64,000 nt of DNA from Flavisolibacter nicotianae (GCF_003628535.1 NZ_RBCI01000007.1:124001-188000), one strand, 5' to 3'; positions 33,925-42,902 are shown, counted from the first letter of the stretch. Notes: generated from the sequence alone by a model not told the origin. Program-made: numbers and translations.

Positions 33925-34770
33925 ATGAAAACAATCCTTAAAACTGTTTTGGTTAGCCTCCTGTTTTTTACGCAAGTGCATGTCCTCCACGCTGCTCGTA
34001 TCGACACGGTTGAAACCTATAGTCCGTCCATGAAAAAGAACATCAAAGCTGTGGTTGTCACACCGGACAATTATGCCAGGTTAACGGAATTACCGGTCGT
34101 GTATTTACTCCATGGATACAGTGGCAACTACAGTGATTGGGTCACAAAAGCCAAAGGGTTCGAAAATGCGGCTGATTTATACCAGTTGATTATTGTTTGT
34201 CCGGATGGCGCCTATGGTAGTTGGTACTGGGATAGTCCTGTCGACAACGCCTACAAGTATGAAACATATGTCACAAAAGAGCTGGTAGGCTGGATCGACA
34301 GCCATTACAAAACCGCCAGGGACCGGAAAAGCAGGGCCATTACTGGCCTTAGCATGGGTGGACATGGTGCACTTTATCTTGCCATCAAACACCAGGATGT
34401 CTTTGGTGCCGCCGGAAGCATGAGCGGGGGAGTCGACATCAGGCCCTTTCCGAACAACTGGGATATGGCGAAACGGTTAGGCAGCTATGCCGCACAACCG
34501 GAAAATTGGGAACGGAATACCGTGATCAACCTGCTCCACTTATTGACACCCAATTCACTGGCCCTCCTCATTGATTGCGGCACAGAGGACTTCTTCTTCC
34601 AGGTAAATAAAAACCTGCATGAACAACTGCTTTACCGCAACATTCCACACGATTTTATAACCCGTCCCGGGGCGCACAACTGGGCGTACTGGAGCAATTC
34701 CGTTCAGTACCAGCTCCTGTTTATGAATACATTCTTCAAAAACGGGAGAAAAAGCAGTGATAAAAATTGA
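33925..34770 (+). CDS. Secreted alpha/beta-hydrolase esterase (esterase D / CE1-like)
   Basis: This 281-residue protein has a signal peptide (ending VLHAA). Esterase fold with the oxyanion segment PVVYLLHGYSGNYSDW, nucleophile elbow GLSMGGHGALYL (Ser), acid in DCGTEDFF and catalytic His in TRPGAHNWAYW. This arrangement is the esterase D/feruloyl or acetyl-xylan esterase (CE1) type. It probably removes acyl groups from sugars or acts as a general carboxylesterase in the periplasm. Monocistronic. Confidence 0.87.
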   Translation: MKTILKTVLVSLLFFTQVHVLHAARIDTVETYSPSMKKNIKAVVVTPDNYARLTELPVVYLLHGYSGNYSDWVTKAKGFENAADLYQLIIVCPDGAYGSWYWDSPVDNAYKYETYVTKELVGWIDSHYKTARDRKSRAITGLSMGGHGALYLAIKHQDVFGAAGSMSGGVDIRPFPNNWDMAKRLGSYAAQPENWERNTVINLLHLLTPNSLALLIDCGTEDFFFQVNKNLHEQLLYRNIPHDFITRPGAHNWAYWSNSVQYQLLFMNTFFKNGRKSSDKN

Positions 34771-34809
34771 TTGCTCTTGCCGTGTAATTACACAAGGGCC
34801 AACGACCGT

Positions 34810-36264
34810 TTAATGAAAACGGTTGTTTTTTAAAATCCCGCCCGACGCTTCACTAATGGTACTGGCAAATACAAAGGCATTCGGATCGGACTGGTACACC
34901 AGGTTTTTCAATTTGCGCAACTCCAGGCGGGAGATCACCGTGAAGATAATATCGCAGTCGGCTGTGTTTGTAAGATTGCCGGGGAGGTAACCCCGTTCTC
35001 CTTTGTACACGGTAATGCTCCTCCGCAGCTCATTGACAAGGCGGCTTTTCAACATCTCGCTCTGTCCCGAAATGATGGTCACGCCGGTATAGGCTTCAAC
35101 GCCTTCAACGACATAGTTGATGGTTTTGGAAGCAACGATATAGGTTAGGATGGAGTAAAAGGCCGATTCCACGTTTTCGACAAGGGCAGCCATGCTGAAG
35201 ATGACGATATTGATGGCAAGGATAATTTCCGCAATTGTAAAATTGGTCAGGCGCAATGTGTACAGGGCAAGGACCTCCGTTCCGTCCAATACGGCCCCGG
35301 CCCGGATGGCCAGGCCGCTGCCCACACCAATAAAGAAGCCGCCAAAAAAAGCAATCAGTAAACGGTCATGCGTAATGCTTTGATTGGGCACGATCAGCAG
35401 GCAAAGTGCCAGCAAGCTGACACCAATCAACGCTTTGGCAGCGAATGATCGGCTGACGACAAAATAACCGGCGATAACAAATGGAAGATTTAAAACAAAC
35501 GTCGTCAGCGAAAGGTTGAAGCCAAAGGCCCTGTAGAGGATCAAAGCGATACCGGTAACGCCGCCGTCGAAAAAATGCTCCGGAACAAGAAAACTTTTCA
35601 GCCCGAATGCAGCGGCCAACACGCCCAGGACAATCAGTGCCACGTCTTTCAAAACGCGAATGCGTTTGCTGTGAATGTTTTCGGTTTTCCGCACGCCTGA
35701 TTTAAAAAGGAGCAGGTTATGCGATTTTTTTCCTGTGTACATTTTGGCGGCTGTATGGCTGTAATACTGGTGGGTTTCCAGGAACCTGATCTGCATCTTT
35801 TGCCATTCTTCCCAGGACTTTAGCTTTCCTGCCTGTTGTAACTCAATGAACAGGGATTCCGAGACGGTAAAGTAGTTGTCAGTTCCCAGGTAAGAAAGGT
35901 CCGCATCGCAGAGAATTTCTTCAAGTTTGTTGACTGGTTTCTGCGCAAAGCGTGTGGCTTGTATCAATTTGCAGATGTCTTCGATTTCTTCAGGCTTATA
36001 GCCAAACTGCGGCAGGATTTCCCGGGCAAGTTTACAGGAAAGATCCTCGTGATTGTCGTAGCCTTCCAGGAAGCCGGCGTCGTGAAAAAGGGCGGCTGTC
36101 CGGAGGATTTCAGTTTCATGTCCGGAAAGCTTTTCGGCCACTGCCAGTTGTTGCGCTACCCGGATTACTTCTTTTGTATGACGGGCATTGTGATAGCTAA
36201 GGTTCGCAGGCAGGTTTTTCTCCAGTTTGGACATGAGATAAGACTGCGCTTTGTCGTATTGCAT
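34810..36264 (-). CDS. Fusion of an HD phosphohydrolase domain to a YitT-type membrane protein
   Basis: This 484-residue protein has a predicted cytosolic N-terminal HD domain (about residues 20-165: YHNARHT, the HD pair in ALFHDAGF, CDADLSYLG). About five membrane segments follow (residues 210-385: DVALIVLGVLAAAFGLKSFL, FFDGGVTGIALILYRAFGF, GGFFIGVGSGLAIRAGAVLDG). It ends in a DUF2179 domain (ITVYKGERGYLPG, DPNAFVFASTISEASGG). The second and third parts are the usual YitT family, whose substrate is unknown. The HD part suggests hydrolysis of a nucleotide such as a cyclic dinucleotide or (p)ppGpp-like ligand that may control the membrane part. No sign of a frame break at the junction. Confidence 0.88.
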   Translation of the reverse strand: MQYDKAQSYLMSKLEKNLPANLSYHNARHTKEVIRVAQQLAVAEKLSGHETEILRTAALFHDAGFLEGYDNHEDLSCKLAREILPQFGYKPEEIEDICKLIQATRFAQKPVNKLEEILCDADLSYLGTDNYFTVSESLFIELQQAGKLKSWEEWQKMQIRFLETHQYYSHTAAKMYTGKKSHNLLLFKSGVRKTENIHSKRIRVLKDVALIVLGVLAAAFGLKSFLVPEHFFDGGVTGIALILYRAFGFNLSLTTFVLNLPFVIAGYFVVSRSFAAKALIGVSLLALCLLIVPNQSITHDRLLIAFFGGFFIGVGSGLAIRAGAVLDGTEVLALYTLRLTNFTIAEIILAINIVIFSMAALVENVESAFYSILTYIVASKTINYVVEGVEAYTGVTIISGQSEMLKSRLVNELRRSITVYKGERGYLPGNLTNTADCDIIFTVISRLELRKLKNLVYQSDPNAFVFASTISEASGGILKNNRFH

Positions 36265-36574
36265 GGGGCGTTGTATTTAGCTGGGGCTTTTGAAATTACC
36301 AAAAAAAACCATTTGTTAAATACCGCATGAACCATGTGTTGGAAAAATGTTGATGCGTAGAATTGACTTACATGCTAAAATGGTCAACGCGTTTCGATGA
36401 AAGGTTTCTACGGAAACCTTGCAGTTTACACAATCGCTACCGGGTTTGCATCCGGACAGTTTTTGTATCAAAATCGAACAGTGTTGATCGTTTCAATTTC
36501 AAAAATGCCTGACAAACAGCCCGGTAGCATCCCGGCATCTTCTTGGTACGATCTTGCATTCAAAACCGGCAGAC
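36265..36574. other. Gene-free gap upstream of the ABC permease
   Basis: About 310 bases between divergent genes. A 102-residue frame starting at 36397 runs into the permease gene in another frame and has no protein character. I see no clear operator; promoters for both neighbours must be here. Confidence 0.5.
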
Positions 36575-38959
36575 ATGATTCAACACCACCTCCGGATTGC
36601 CATCCGGAATCTGCAACGACACAAGGGTTCTTTTCTCATCAACCTGTTTGGCCTGTCTACCGGCCTCGCCTGTGTCATCTTTATTTTCTTGTGGGTGCAG
36701 GATGAAAGAAGCTTCGATAAATTTCACCGCAACGATCAACAACTTTTCCAGGTGATGGAAAGCAGTAAGGAAAACGGGAATATGATTATTCATGAGGAAA
36801 CCCAGGGTCCATTGGCCGCTGCCATGCTGAAGGATCTCCCGGAAGTGCAAATGGCTGTACCGGTTTTTTCCCTGCAAAAAGAAGGCATCTATCTCCAGCT
36901 CAGGAACGCCGACAAAGTGGTGCGGAACACCGGCCTGTTTGCAGGAAAAGATTTCTTCAAAGCCTTCACGTTTCCCTTGCTGCAGGGCAACAACACACAG
37001 GTACTCAACGATAAAAATGCGATTGTCATTTCCGAAGAACTTGCCAAAAGTCTGTTTGGTTCTCCCGAAAACGCCGTCGGCAAGACGATTGAGTGGGAGG
37101 TAATGGGGATAAAAAAGAATAGTGCAGTAACAGGTGTGTTTGCAAAATTGCCGGCCAACAGTTCGCTGCAATTCGATTTTGCCCTGGCATATGATCTTTT
37201 GATGGCCGATGTGGTTCCCAATTTTCAGAAATGGTGGAACGAAGGGCCGGAAACGTATCTTGTATTAAAGCCCGGAACCAATGTCCGGCATTTCAATGCG
37301 AAAGTCGCCCCCTACATCAACACCTATTTTAAAGGATCCATTTTTACGCTTTTTGTACGACCTTTTTCGAGTGCCTACCTGTATAACCACTACGAGAACG
37401 GGAAACTGGCTGGCGGACGAATCGACTATGTACGGCTGTTTTCGCTTGTGGCGCTTTTTATCCTCGTCATCGCCTGCATCAACTTTATGAACCTTTCAAC
37501 GGCACGGGCATCGCGGCGGTTGAAAGAGGTGGGTGTGAAAAAAGTCGTTGGCTCAACCCGGAAAGCGCTCATCGTCCAATTTTTGAGCGAAGCGGTTTTG
37601 ATTACCTTTCTTTCCTCGCTTATTGCCTGCTTCCTGGTTGCCGCTTTTCTGCCTTTGTTCAGGGAGGTAACGGGAAAAGAATTTGACATTCGGCTCTCTC
37701 CTGGACTCATTTCCCTGCTCCTGGGAGCAACGCTGGTAACCGGCCTTTTGGCCGGCAGCTATCCTGCCTTTTACCTGTCGCACTTCAGTCCCATTACGGT
37801 TTTAAAGGGGCAGATAAGGGGTTCATTCGGTGAATTGATGGCCCGCAAGGGATTGGTCGTTTTCCAGTTTGTCGTTTCCCTTGTCCTTATCATAGCGGTA
37901 TTGGTGATCCACCAGCAGGTCGATTATGTGCAATCAAAAAACCTGGGATACGACAAGGACAATGTCATTGCTTTTGACAAGGAAGGTGTGGCCGTTCAAA
38001 ACACCGATGCATTTCTTGCCGAATTGCGTAAACAGCCCGGTATCGTGAAAGCCTCCGCCATTCAACAGGGAATCGTTCAATCGGGTACTTCGGGCGGCTC
38101 TACCTACGGAATCGAATGGCCCGGCAAGACCGACAAAGACCTTATCGACTTTACGGTTAGGGCCGTGGATTATGACCTGCTGGAAACCCTGGGCATACAA
38201 ATGACGGAGGGCAGGAGCTTTTCACCTGCATATGGTGCGGAAGACACACGACTCATTTTCAATGAAGCGGCCATTAAGGTGATGGGGCTAAAAAATCCTG
38301 TTGGTACGAAGGTGAAAATGTGGGGAGAAGACAAAACCATCGTTGGCGTGGTAAAAGATTTTCATGTAACATCGCTGCACGAAGCCATTGCACCGATGGT
38401 ATTTTTCTATCGTCCTAAAAACACCTCCGCAATCATGGCGCGGATAGAGCGGGGTAAAGAAACCCAAACCCTGCGCAACCTTGCGGCGTTTTACAAAAGC
38501 TACAATCCCGGTTTTGTTTTTAACTACGCATTTGTGGACGATGCCTACCGTGCACAATATGTATCGGAGCAACGGGTCTCCGTTCTTTCCCGTTGCTTTG
38601 CCGTCCTTGCCATCCTTATTTGTTGCCTCGGCCTGTTTGGCCTTGCGGCTTTCAATGCAGAAGTTCGCACAAAAGAAATTGGTATCCGCAAAGTGTTGGG
38701 TGCATCGGTGCAAAATATCATGCTGATGCTGTCGAAGGATTTTGTACGCCTGGTTTTATTGGCCATTCTTATTGCCTTTCCGCTTGCGTGGTGGGCTATG
38801 AACAACTGGCTGCGGGGATATGCCTATCACATCACAATCAGTCCGTGGTTGTTTGCTATTGCCGGCATCGTCGTCATGCTGATTGCGGTGTTAACGCTTA
38901 GCTACCAGTCTTTGCGAACAGCTTTTCTGAACCCGGTAAAAAGCCTGCGATCCGAGTAG
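36575..38959 (+). CDS. MacB/FtsX-type ABC transporter permease, two fused halves
   Basis: This 794-residue protein starts at 36575 (MIQHHLRIAIRNLQRHKGSF). It has an N-terminal membrane helix, a periplasmic MacB-like core domain, and three helices with the FtsX motif NFMNLSTARASRRLKEVGVKK. A second helix plus periplasmic domain and a final FtsX bundle (NAEVRTKEIGIRKVLGASVQ) complete it. This is the common large Bacteroidota permease of the MacB type, probably exporting peptides or lipids or acting as a mechanotransducer. No ATPase gene is adjacent, so it is an orphan that must share an ATPase from elsewhere. Confidence 0.9.
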   Translation: MIQHHLRIAIRNLQRHKGSFLINLFGLSTGLACVIFIFLWVQDERSFDKFHRNDQQLFQVMESSKENGNMIIHEETQGPLAAAMLKDLPEVQMAVPVFSLQKEGIYLQLRNADKVVRNTGLFAGKDFFKAFTFPLLQGNNTQVLNDKNAIVISEELAKSLFGSPENAVGKTIEWEVMGIKKNSAVTGVFAKLPANSSLQFDFALAYDLLMADVVPNFQKWWNEGPETYLVLKPGTNVRHFNAKVAPYINTYFKGSIFTLFVRPFSSAYLYNHYENGKLAGGRIDYVRLFSLVALFILVIACINFMNLSTARASRRLKEVGVKKVVGSTRKALIVQFLSEAVLITFLSSLIACFLVAAFLPLFREVTGKEFDIRLSPGLISLLLGATLVTGLLAGSYPAFYLSHFSPITVLKGQIRGSFGELMARKGLVVFQFVVSLVLIIAVLVIHQQVDYVQSKNLGYDKDNVIAFDKEGVAVQNTDAFLAELRKQPGIVKASAIQQGIVQSGTSGGSTYGIEWPGKTDKDLIDFTVRAVDYDLLETLGIQMTEGRSFSPAYGAEDTRLIFNEAAIKVMGLKNPVGTKVKMWGEDKTIVGVVKDFHVTSLHEAIAPMVFFYRPKNTSAIMARIERGKETQTLRNLAAFYKSYNPGFVFNYAFVDDAYRAQYVSEQRVSVLSRCFAVLAILICCLGLFGLAAFNAEVRTKEIGIRKVLGASVQNIMLMLSKDFVRLVLLAILIAFPLAWWAMNNWLRGYAYHITISPWLFAIAGIVVMLIAVLTLSYQSLRTAFLNPVKSLRSE

Positions 38960-39200
38960 ACACTGGGACCCGGAAAGTTTTTGGAATTGCCGTAAACAAA
39001 AAATACCAAATCGGCGCAATAGGTGAATGCCGGCTTGGTTACTTCTTCCGGCATTACCGAATTTGCCTGAAAGAGGAAACAACCCTGCACCTTCAACTTG
39101 ATGAATGGGACCCTTTCTTTTGAATGAGTGGTTCTGATTTCCGGGTAACTCTTTTGCAGCTGGTCTTTGTATTCATTTACTAAATTTTGAAAACTTGGGA
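38902..39200 (-). pseudogene. Possible decayed gene fragment
   Basis: On the minus strand a frame of about 95 codons without a good start reads protein-like (VNEYKDQLQKSYPEIRT, then PEEVTKPAFTYCADLVFFVY). Its end overlaps the last 58 bp of the permease gene in antisense. I do not recognise it. It may be the remnant of a gene disrupted near the island boundary, or chance. Confidence 0.25.
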
Positions 39201-39392
39201 AACCACTTCATAGCAGTCATACAGTTGACGGCTAATTCTTACAGATAATGCAGCTTTTGTTTAGAGAGTTAGTAGGCAACAATGAGGGCGAATGTTCTTT
39301 CTCTGCGCTTTGGAATTGAAACACAATGAAGTTTAAAATATGTACAGGCAAATGTCGGTTGGAGATAATTGGCAAGAAGGCAGGCTAAAAAC

Positions 39393-39440
39393 AAAAAGAC
39401 CTCTAAAACACTTTTTAAAAGTATGATAGAGGTCTTTTTT
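39393..39440 (-). terminator. Terminator downstream of the tRNA-Val remnant
   Basis: AAAAAGACCTCT (39393-39404) pairs with AGAGGTCTTTTT (39428-39439). On the minus strand it lies just after the tRNA 3' end, as expected for the original tRNA transcription unit. Confidence 0.75.
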
Positions 39441-39443
39441 GTG

Positions 39444-39490
39444 TGGGAGCACACGGGTTCGAACCGCGGACCCTCTGCTTGTAAGGCAGA
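39444..39490 (-). tRNA. 3' part of a tRNA-Val(UAC) gene: integration-site remnant
   Basis: Read on the minus strand, this is the anticodon arm TCTGC-CTTACAA-GCAGA (anticodon TAC, valine), the variable loop, the T arm with GGTTCGAACC and the acceptor 3' strand TGCTCCCA. The D arm and the 5' acceptor strand are absent; AT-rich DNA follows instead. A tyrosine recombinase gene begins 140 bp away. This is the classic footprint of an element inserted in a tRNA gene, so this copy is an att half rather than a working tRNA. Confidence 0.85.
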
Positions 39491-39595
39491 AGGAATAATT
39501 TTATCGATGTTTATCGTTGTTTTGCAAATTGTTGTATATCAGAAGTATTTAGTTTTAATTCTTGTCGACGGTTTTTCTTTTTTCGCAATTTTACG

Positions 39596-39622
39596 TAGGT
39601 TTGTTTAAACCTAATTTAAACC
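39596..39622 (+). promoter_or_regulatory. Integrase promoter and TTTAAACC repeats
   Basis: TAGGTTTG at 39596-39603 matches TAnnTTTG exactly. It overlaps an inverted repeat (GGTTT, 39599-39603, and AAACC further on) and two TTTAAACC copies at 39604-39611 and 39615-39622, possible binding sites for autoregulation. Confidence 0.45.
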
Positions 39623-39630
39623 GCTGCTCT

Positions 39631-40851
39631 ATGCATACGTCTGTCAAAGTGGTCCTGTTTACCTCCAAAACATTGTCCAACGGCGAGCATCCCGTGTTGC
39701 TCCGCCTCATTAAAGATCGTAAGCCAAAGTATATTTCTGTTGGGTTTTCCTGTCCCAAACATCTGTGGGACGAAAAAGAAGAACTGCCCAAACGAAAGCA
39801 CCCACTGTACAAAGATTCGGTGCTGCTCATTCAAAAAAAGAAGCTGGAAGCCTCCAAACTGGTGTTGGAATTAGAGCAGGACGATAAAAACTTGTCGGCA
39901 CAAGAAATTAAAAGCAGGCTACAAAAATCCCGTAAACCTTCAGTTACCCTCTTTCGCTTTTTTGACAATGTCATCCAACGGCTGAAAGCCACCGGGCAGG
40001 TAAAAACAGCCAGTGTGTATAAGGATACCAAAAACAATGTGGAGCGCTTCACAAATGGTATGGACAAGCATTTTTCTGAAGTGAACACAGCATTTCTGAT
40101 TGCACTTGAAGAATACCTAAAAAAAGCAGGCAAGGGTGCCAACACCACCTACATTTACTTACGCACACTTCGGGCGCTGATCAATCGCGCCATTAAAGAA
40201 GAGGTGTGTCCCGCAAAATATTATGGCTTCAAGAACTTTTCCTTGGGCAAGTACAGTAAGATCAAAACGGCAAAACGGGCCATCACCAAAGACGACATTG
40301 AAAAAATTAAGGTGTTGGACCTTACCACCCATCCAGAACTTGTGGATGCAAAGCACATCTTTCTTTTCAGCTACTACTGCAGGGGCATGAACTTTACCGA
40401 CATTGCTTTTCTTAAATGGAGTGACATTCAAAACGGACGGCTCACTTACGTGCGGCAAAAAACAAAAGAACGTTTTTCATTGGGACTGCTTGAGCCTGCA
40501 CATGATATTCTCGCTCACTACAAAGAAAAGAACCAGGTGGAAAAGAGTGCTTACATCTTTCCCATTTTACGTGAAAGGCATAAGACACCCACTGCCATTT
40601 ACAATCGCAAAGTAAAGATGCTGCGCAAAATCAATCAAGACCTAAAAGCAATCGCTCTTTTTTGTGGCATTGATGCCGAGCTAACCACTTATGTGGCAAG
40701 ACACAGTTTTGCCACTATTTTAAAGCGACAAGGCGTGAACACCTCCCTCATCAGTGAAATGCTTGGTCATGACTCGGAGAAAACCACGCAGGTTTACCTC
40801 GACAGCTTTGAAAGCAAAATCTTGGATGAAATCAGCAAAGGTTTATTGTGA
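39631..40851 (+). CDS. Tyrosine recombinase (integrase) of a genomic island
   Basis: This is a 406-residue phage/CTn-type integrase. The start at 39631 (MHTSVKVVLFTSKTLSNGEH) is preferred because the region before it holds the promoter. It has the Arm-DNA/SAM-like N-terminal domain usual in Bacteroidota (KYISVGFSCPKHLWD), a core-binding domain, and a catalytic domain with the first Arg in YYCRGMNFTDIAFLKW, ARHSFATILKRQG, LGHDSEKTTQVYLDSF and the terminal Tyr. All catalytic residues appear present. It lies next to a tRNA-Val 3' fragment, so it most probably integrates in that tRNA. Confidence 0.93.
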   Translation: MHTSVKVVLFTSKTLSNGEHPVLLRLIKDRKPKYISVGFSCPKHLWDEKEELPKRKHPLYKDSVLLIQKKKLEASKLVLELEQDDKNLSAQEIKSRLQKSRKPSVTLFRFFDNVIQRLKATGQVKTASVYKDTKNNVERFTNGMDKHFSEVNTAFLIALEEYLKKAGKGANTTYIYLRTLRALINRAIKEEVCPAKYYGFKNFSLGKYSKIKTAKRAITKDDIEKIKVLDLTTHPELVDAKHIFLFSYYCRGMNFTDIAFLKWSDIQNGRLTYVRQKTKERFSLGLLEPAHDILAHYKEKNQVEKSAYIFPILRERHKTPTAIYNRKVKMLRKINQDLKAIALFCGIDAELTTYVARHSFATILKRQGVNTSLISEMLGHDSEKTTQVYLDSFESKILDEISKGLL

Positions 40852-40864
40852 AAATTCTGAACTA

Positions 40865-41788
40865 ATGACTATGAACACACAGAACTTTTATAGTGACAAA
40901 AACAATGATTATACAATCAACACAGGACACGTTTATTCCTGTTTACTAGACAATTGGCAGCAATTGGACAGGAGCTTTTTGCAAAAAGATATTGAAGAAG
41001 CTTTTGTGACTACCCTTGCTCAAAAGAAAGTTTTTCATACAGACAGCTTGCCTGTTGAAAATCGGGAAAAAGAAGTGCAGCGTCTGAGCGAACGATTTAA
41101 TGCTGAGTCGAAGTTTATTAAAGATTACAAGGACGCATTTCCCTTGGTTGGTTTTCACACCATTAACAACAACGGGCAGACAGAGTTCGTGGACTTTGAT
41201 GCAGCCTGTGTACTCGCACTTGAAGACCCGTTTTTCCCCCTGTTTTTTTCATTACAGCTGTTCTTTACCGACGTTTTGGAAACGCATGCCTTTTTGAATT
41301 ATCATTTTGTTTACACCTTTGGCGATGACAGTGAAGCCTTGAGTGAGTTCATATCAAATTGTGGAAAAAAGTATCCCCAATTATATACAGAGGTACGCAA
41401 AGATGAAATTGGAGAGTTTATCAGTTCGCTTACGAAACAAAAAGCGGAGGAGAGTACCGTGGAAGCCTTGCAGGAAAGCACTGTCGGAGATGGATTTACC
41501 AACAACAGAAAAATCCTGTTTTTGCATTATCTCTTTGAAACACTTGGTGCGAACAACAATTCATCCGTTTTGGAAAGAGCACGGGTCGTGCAGGGTATAA
41601 CTGGATTGCAGCTTTTGGCTAAGGACATTAAGAACACTGACATCTATAAACGCCTTAGCAACCCGTTAAAAGATCGAACCAAGGGCGGATTCCAGCAAGA
41701 TTTGATCTTTGTCCGCAACTTGTTCGAGAGGCTTGGTTTACATGATATCTCCTCAGTAGTCTCTAAGGATATACCCTTAAACGAGTAA
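40865..41788 (+). CDS. Island protein of unknown function downstream of the integrase
   Basis: Not recognised. 307 residues from ATG 40865 (a second Met is at 40871), soluble, no signal peptide, rich in Phe, Asn and charged residues. The N-terminal half includes DNWQQLDRSFLQKDIEEAFV and the C-terminal third NRKILFLHYLFETLGANNNS and IYKRLSNPLKDRTKGGFQQD. The C-terminal segment recurs, as far as I remember, in accessory proteins beside integrases of Bacteroidota elements. It begins 13 bp after the integrase stop and is probably co-transcribed. AT-rich codon use compared with the flanking chromosome. Confidence 0.75.
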   Translation: MTMNTQNFYSDKNNDYTINTGHVYSCLLDNWQQLDRSFLQKDIEEAFVTTLAQKKVFHTDSLPVENREKEVQRLSERFNAESKFIKDYKDAFPLVGFHTINNNGQTEFVDFDAACVLALEDPFFPLFFSLQLFFTDVLETHAFLNYHFVYTFGDDSEALSEFISNCGKKYPQLYTEVRKDEIGEFISSLTKQKAEESTVEALQESTVGDGFTNNRKILFLHYLFETLGANNNSSVLERARVVQGITGLQLLAKDIKNTDIYKRLSNPLKDRTKGGFQQDLIFVRNLFERLGLHDISSVVSKDIPLNE

Positions 41789-41805
41789 GGTCGGGTCCCC
41801 CGAAC

Positions 41806-41840
41806 TTTCCCCCCGAACGATCTTTTGCGCTCTACTTTTG
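41806..41840 (+). promoter_or_regulatory. Promoter of the excisionase-like gene
   Basis: TACTTTTG (41833-41840) matches TAnnTTTG, with CTTTC at 41805-41809 about where the -33 element would be. Predicted leader about 12 nt. Confidence 0.45.
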
Positions 41841-41858
41841 GTCCAATAACACGTAATC

Positions 41859-42203
41859 ATGGACCCTTTGATCATTATACCCAGAGAACAGCTAAGGCTC
41901 CTCCTTGAAGAAGCCGTTCGGGCCGTGCTCAATGAACAGGCCTGTAGGCCCGCCACTGCTAAAGCTGGCCCACTGACCATCAAGGAAGCGGCGGCCTATT
42001 TGAACACGTCTGTGGCGACACTGTACCGCTACACCTCCCAACGGCTTATCCCACACCATAAGCCTGGCAAAGTCCTTTATTTTATTCAGGACGAACTTGA
42101 TAACTGGCTGAAAGACCACCGGAAACTCACCCAGGCAGAAATCAGCACAGATGATAACGGTGTTCTATCGCTATTTAAAAGTAAGCGCATTCGAAACAAG
42201 TAA
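41859..42203 (+). CDS. Excisionase-like helix-turn-helix protein (MerR-type HTH_17)
   Basis: This 114-residue DNA-binding protein has the HTH_17 motif LTIKEAAAYLNTSVATLYRY followed by TSQRLIPHHKPGKVLYFIQD and an ELDNWL end, the standard layout of Xis/AlpA-type proteins in Bacteroidota mobile elements. Together with the integrase it would control excision of the island. It has its own predicted promoter at 41.8 kb. Confidence 0.85.
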   Translation: MDPLIIIPREQLRLLLEEAVRAVLNEQACRPATAKAGPLTIKEAAAYLNTSVATLYRYTSQRLIPHHKPGKVLYFIQDELDNWLKDHRKLTQAEISTDDNGVLSLFKSKRIRNK

Positions 42204-42248
42204 ATGAACAAACAACAATCATTTTTTTCATAACCAAATCTAATCCTC

Positions 42249-42659
42249 ATGAATTCTGAACTCACTTATTACGATGACCGGCATTGCGAAAATTGCGACA
42301 AACCCATTCCTGACCAGGAGCACAAGCTCCGAAACCATTGCCGAACCTATGTTGACGACAACGGTAATGTCGTTAGCTGCAAAGACGACAAAAACGCAGA
42401 CCGGCGAAGAATCACCGAAGAGCAGTACCGAAAGTATGTGGCCCTGCACAAGCAGCAGTTCCAAGCAATTGAAAAACTATTAAACACTTTTGAACATACT
42501 GTCACAATTGACCAGCTAAACCATGCCGGAGTGCAGTTGGATAAAAACGTCACTTACACAGAAGAAAACGGGCTGCTGACATTCTTTTTTCTTCACCACC
42601 GATTGGACCAGCAACCCAATGGAACCTTTACCATCAAACACGAAGAATATGTACTATAA
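42249..42659 (+). CDS. Island protein with N-terminal CxxC/HC zinc-ribbon-like motif
   Basis: Not recognised. 136 residues with DRHCENCDKPIPDQEHKLRN and then HCRTYVDDNGNVVSC, four cysteines that could bind one zinc. A helical middle (YRKYVALHKQQFQAIEKLL) follows. Likely a small accessory or regulatory protein. Its stop overlaps the start of the next small gene by 11 bp, indicating translational coupling. Confidence 0.65.
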   Translation: MNSELTYYDDRHCENCDKPIPDQEHKLRNHCRTYVDDNGNVVSCKDDKNADRRRITEEQYRKYVALHKQQFQAIEKLLNTFEHTVTIDQLNHAGVQLDKNVTYTEENGLLTFFFLHHRLDQQPNGTFTIKHEEYVL

Positions 42660-42846
42660 CAACCATCCTTATCTAAGCAAACTGCAAGGTCATGGCCTTG
42701 CCCTAAACAAATCCTTGCGTGCTCAGAAGCTGCAGCTGGTCAGCCTTGCCGTTTGCGGTACGGCGATAATTTATTTAGCCCTTCAACGGCAAAAGCAAAA
42801 AGCCTTTTTGACACAAATACAGTTAAAACAAACTCCTAAAGAATGA
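42649..42846 (+). CDS. Small single-span membrane protein
   Basis: 65 residues from ATG 42649, which overlaps the previous stop by 11 bp. One hydrophobic segment (LQLVSLAVCGTAIIYLALQ) is followed by a basic tail. No known family. The coupling and the terminator right after it argue for a real gene. Confidence 0.5.
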   Translation: MYYNNHPYLSKLQGHGLALNKSLRAQKLQLVSLAVCGTAIIYLALQRQKQKAFLTQIQLKQTPKE

Positions 42847-42874
42847 CGGCACTTGATAACTTAAGCTGACACGA

Positions 42875-42899
42875 GGCCTCCCAACAAGGGAGGCTTTTT
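42875..42899 (+). terminator. Rho-independent terminator of the excisionase-region genes
   Basis: GCCTCCC (42876-42882) and GGGAGGC (42888-42894) with an AACAA loop and T5 tail. Confidence 0.9.
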
Positions 42900-42902
42900 G
42901 CT

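Noticed and set aside
36397-36705. 102-codon plus-strand frame before the ABC permease
   Set aside because: Half of it overlaps the permease gene in another frame and its residues do not resemble any protein.
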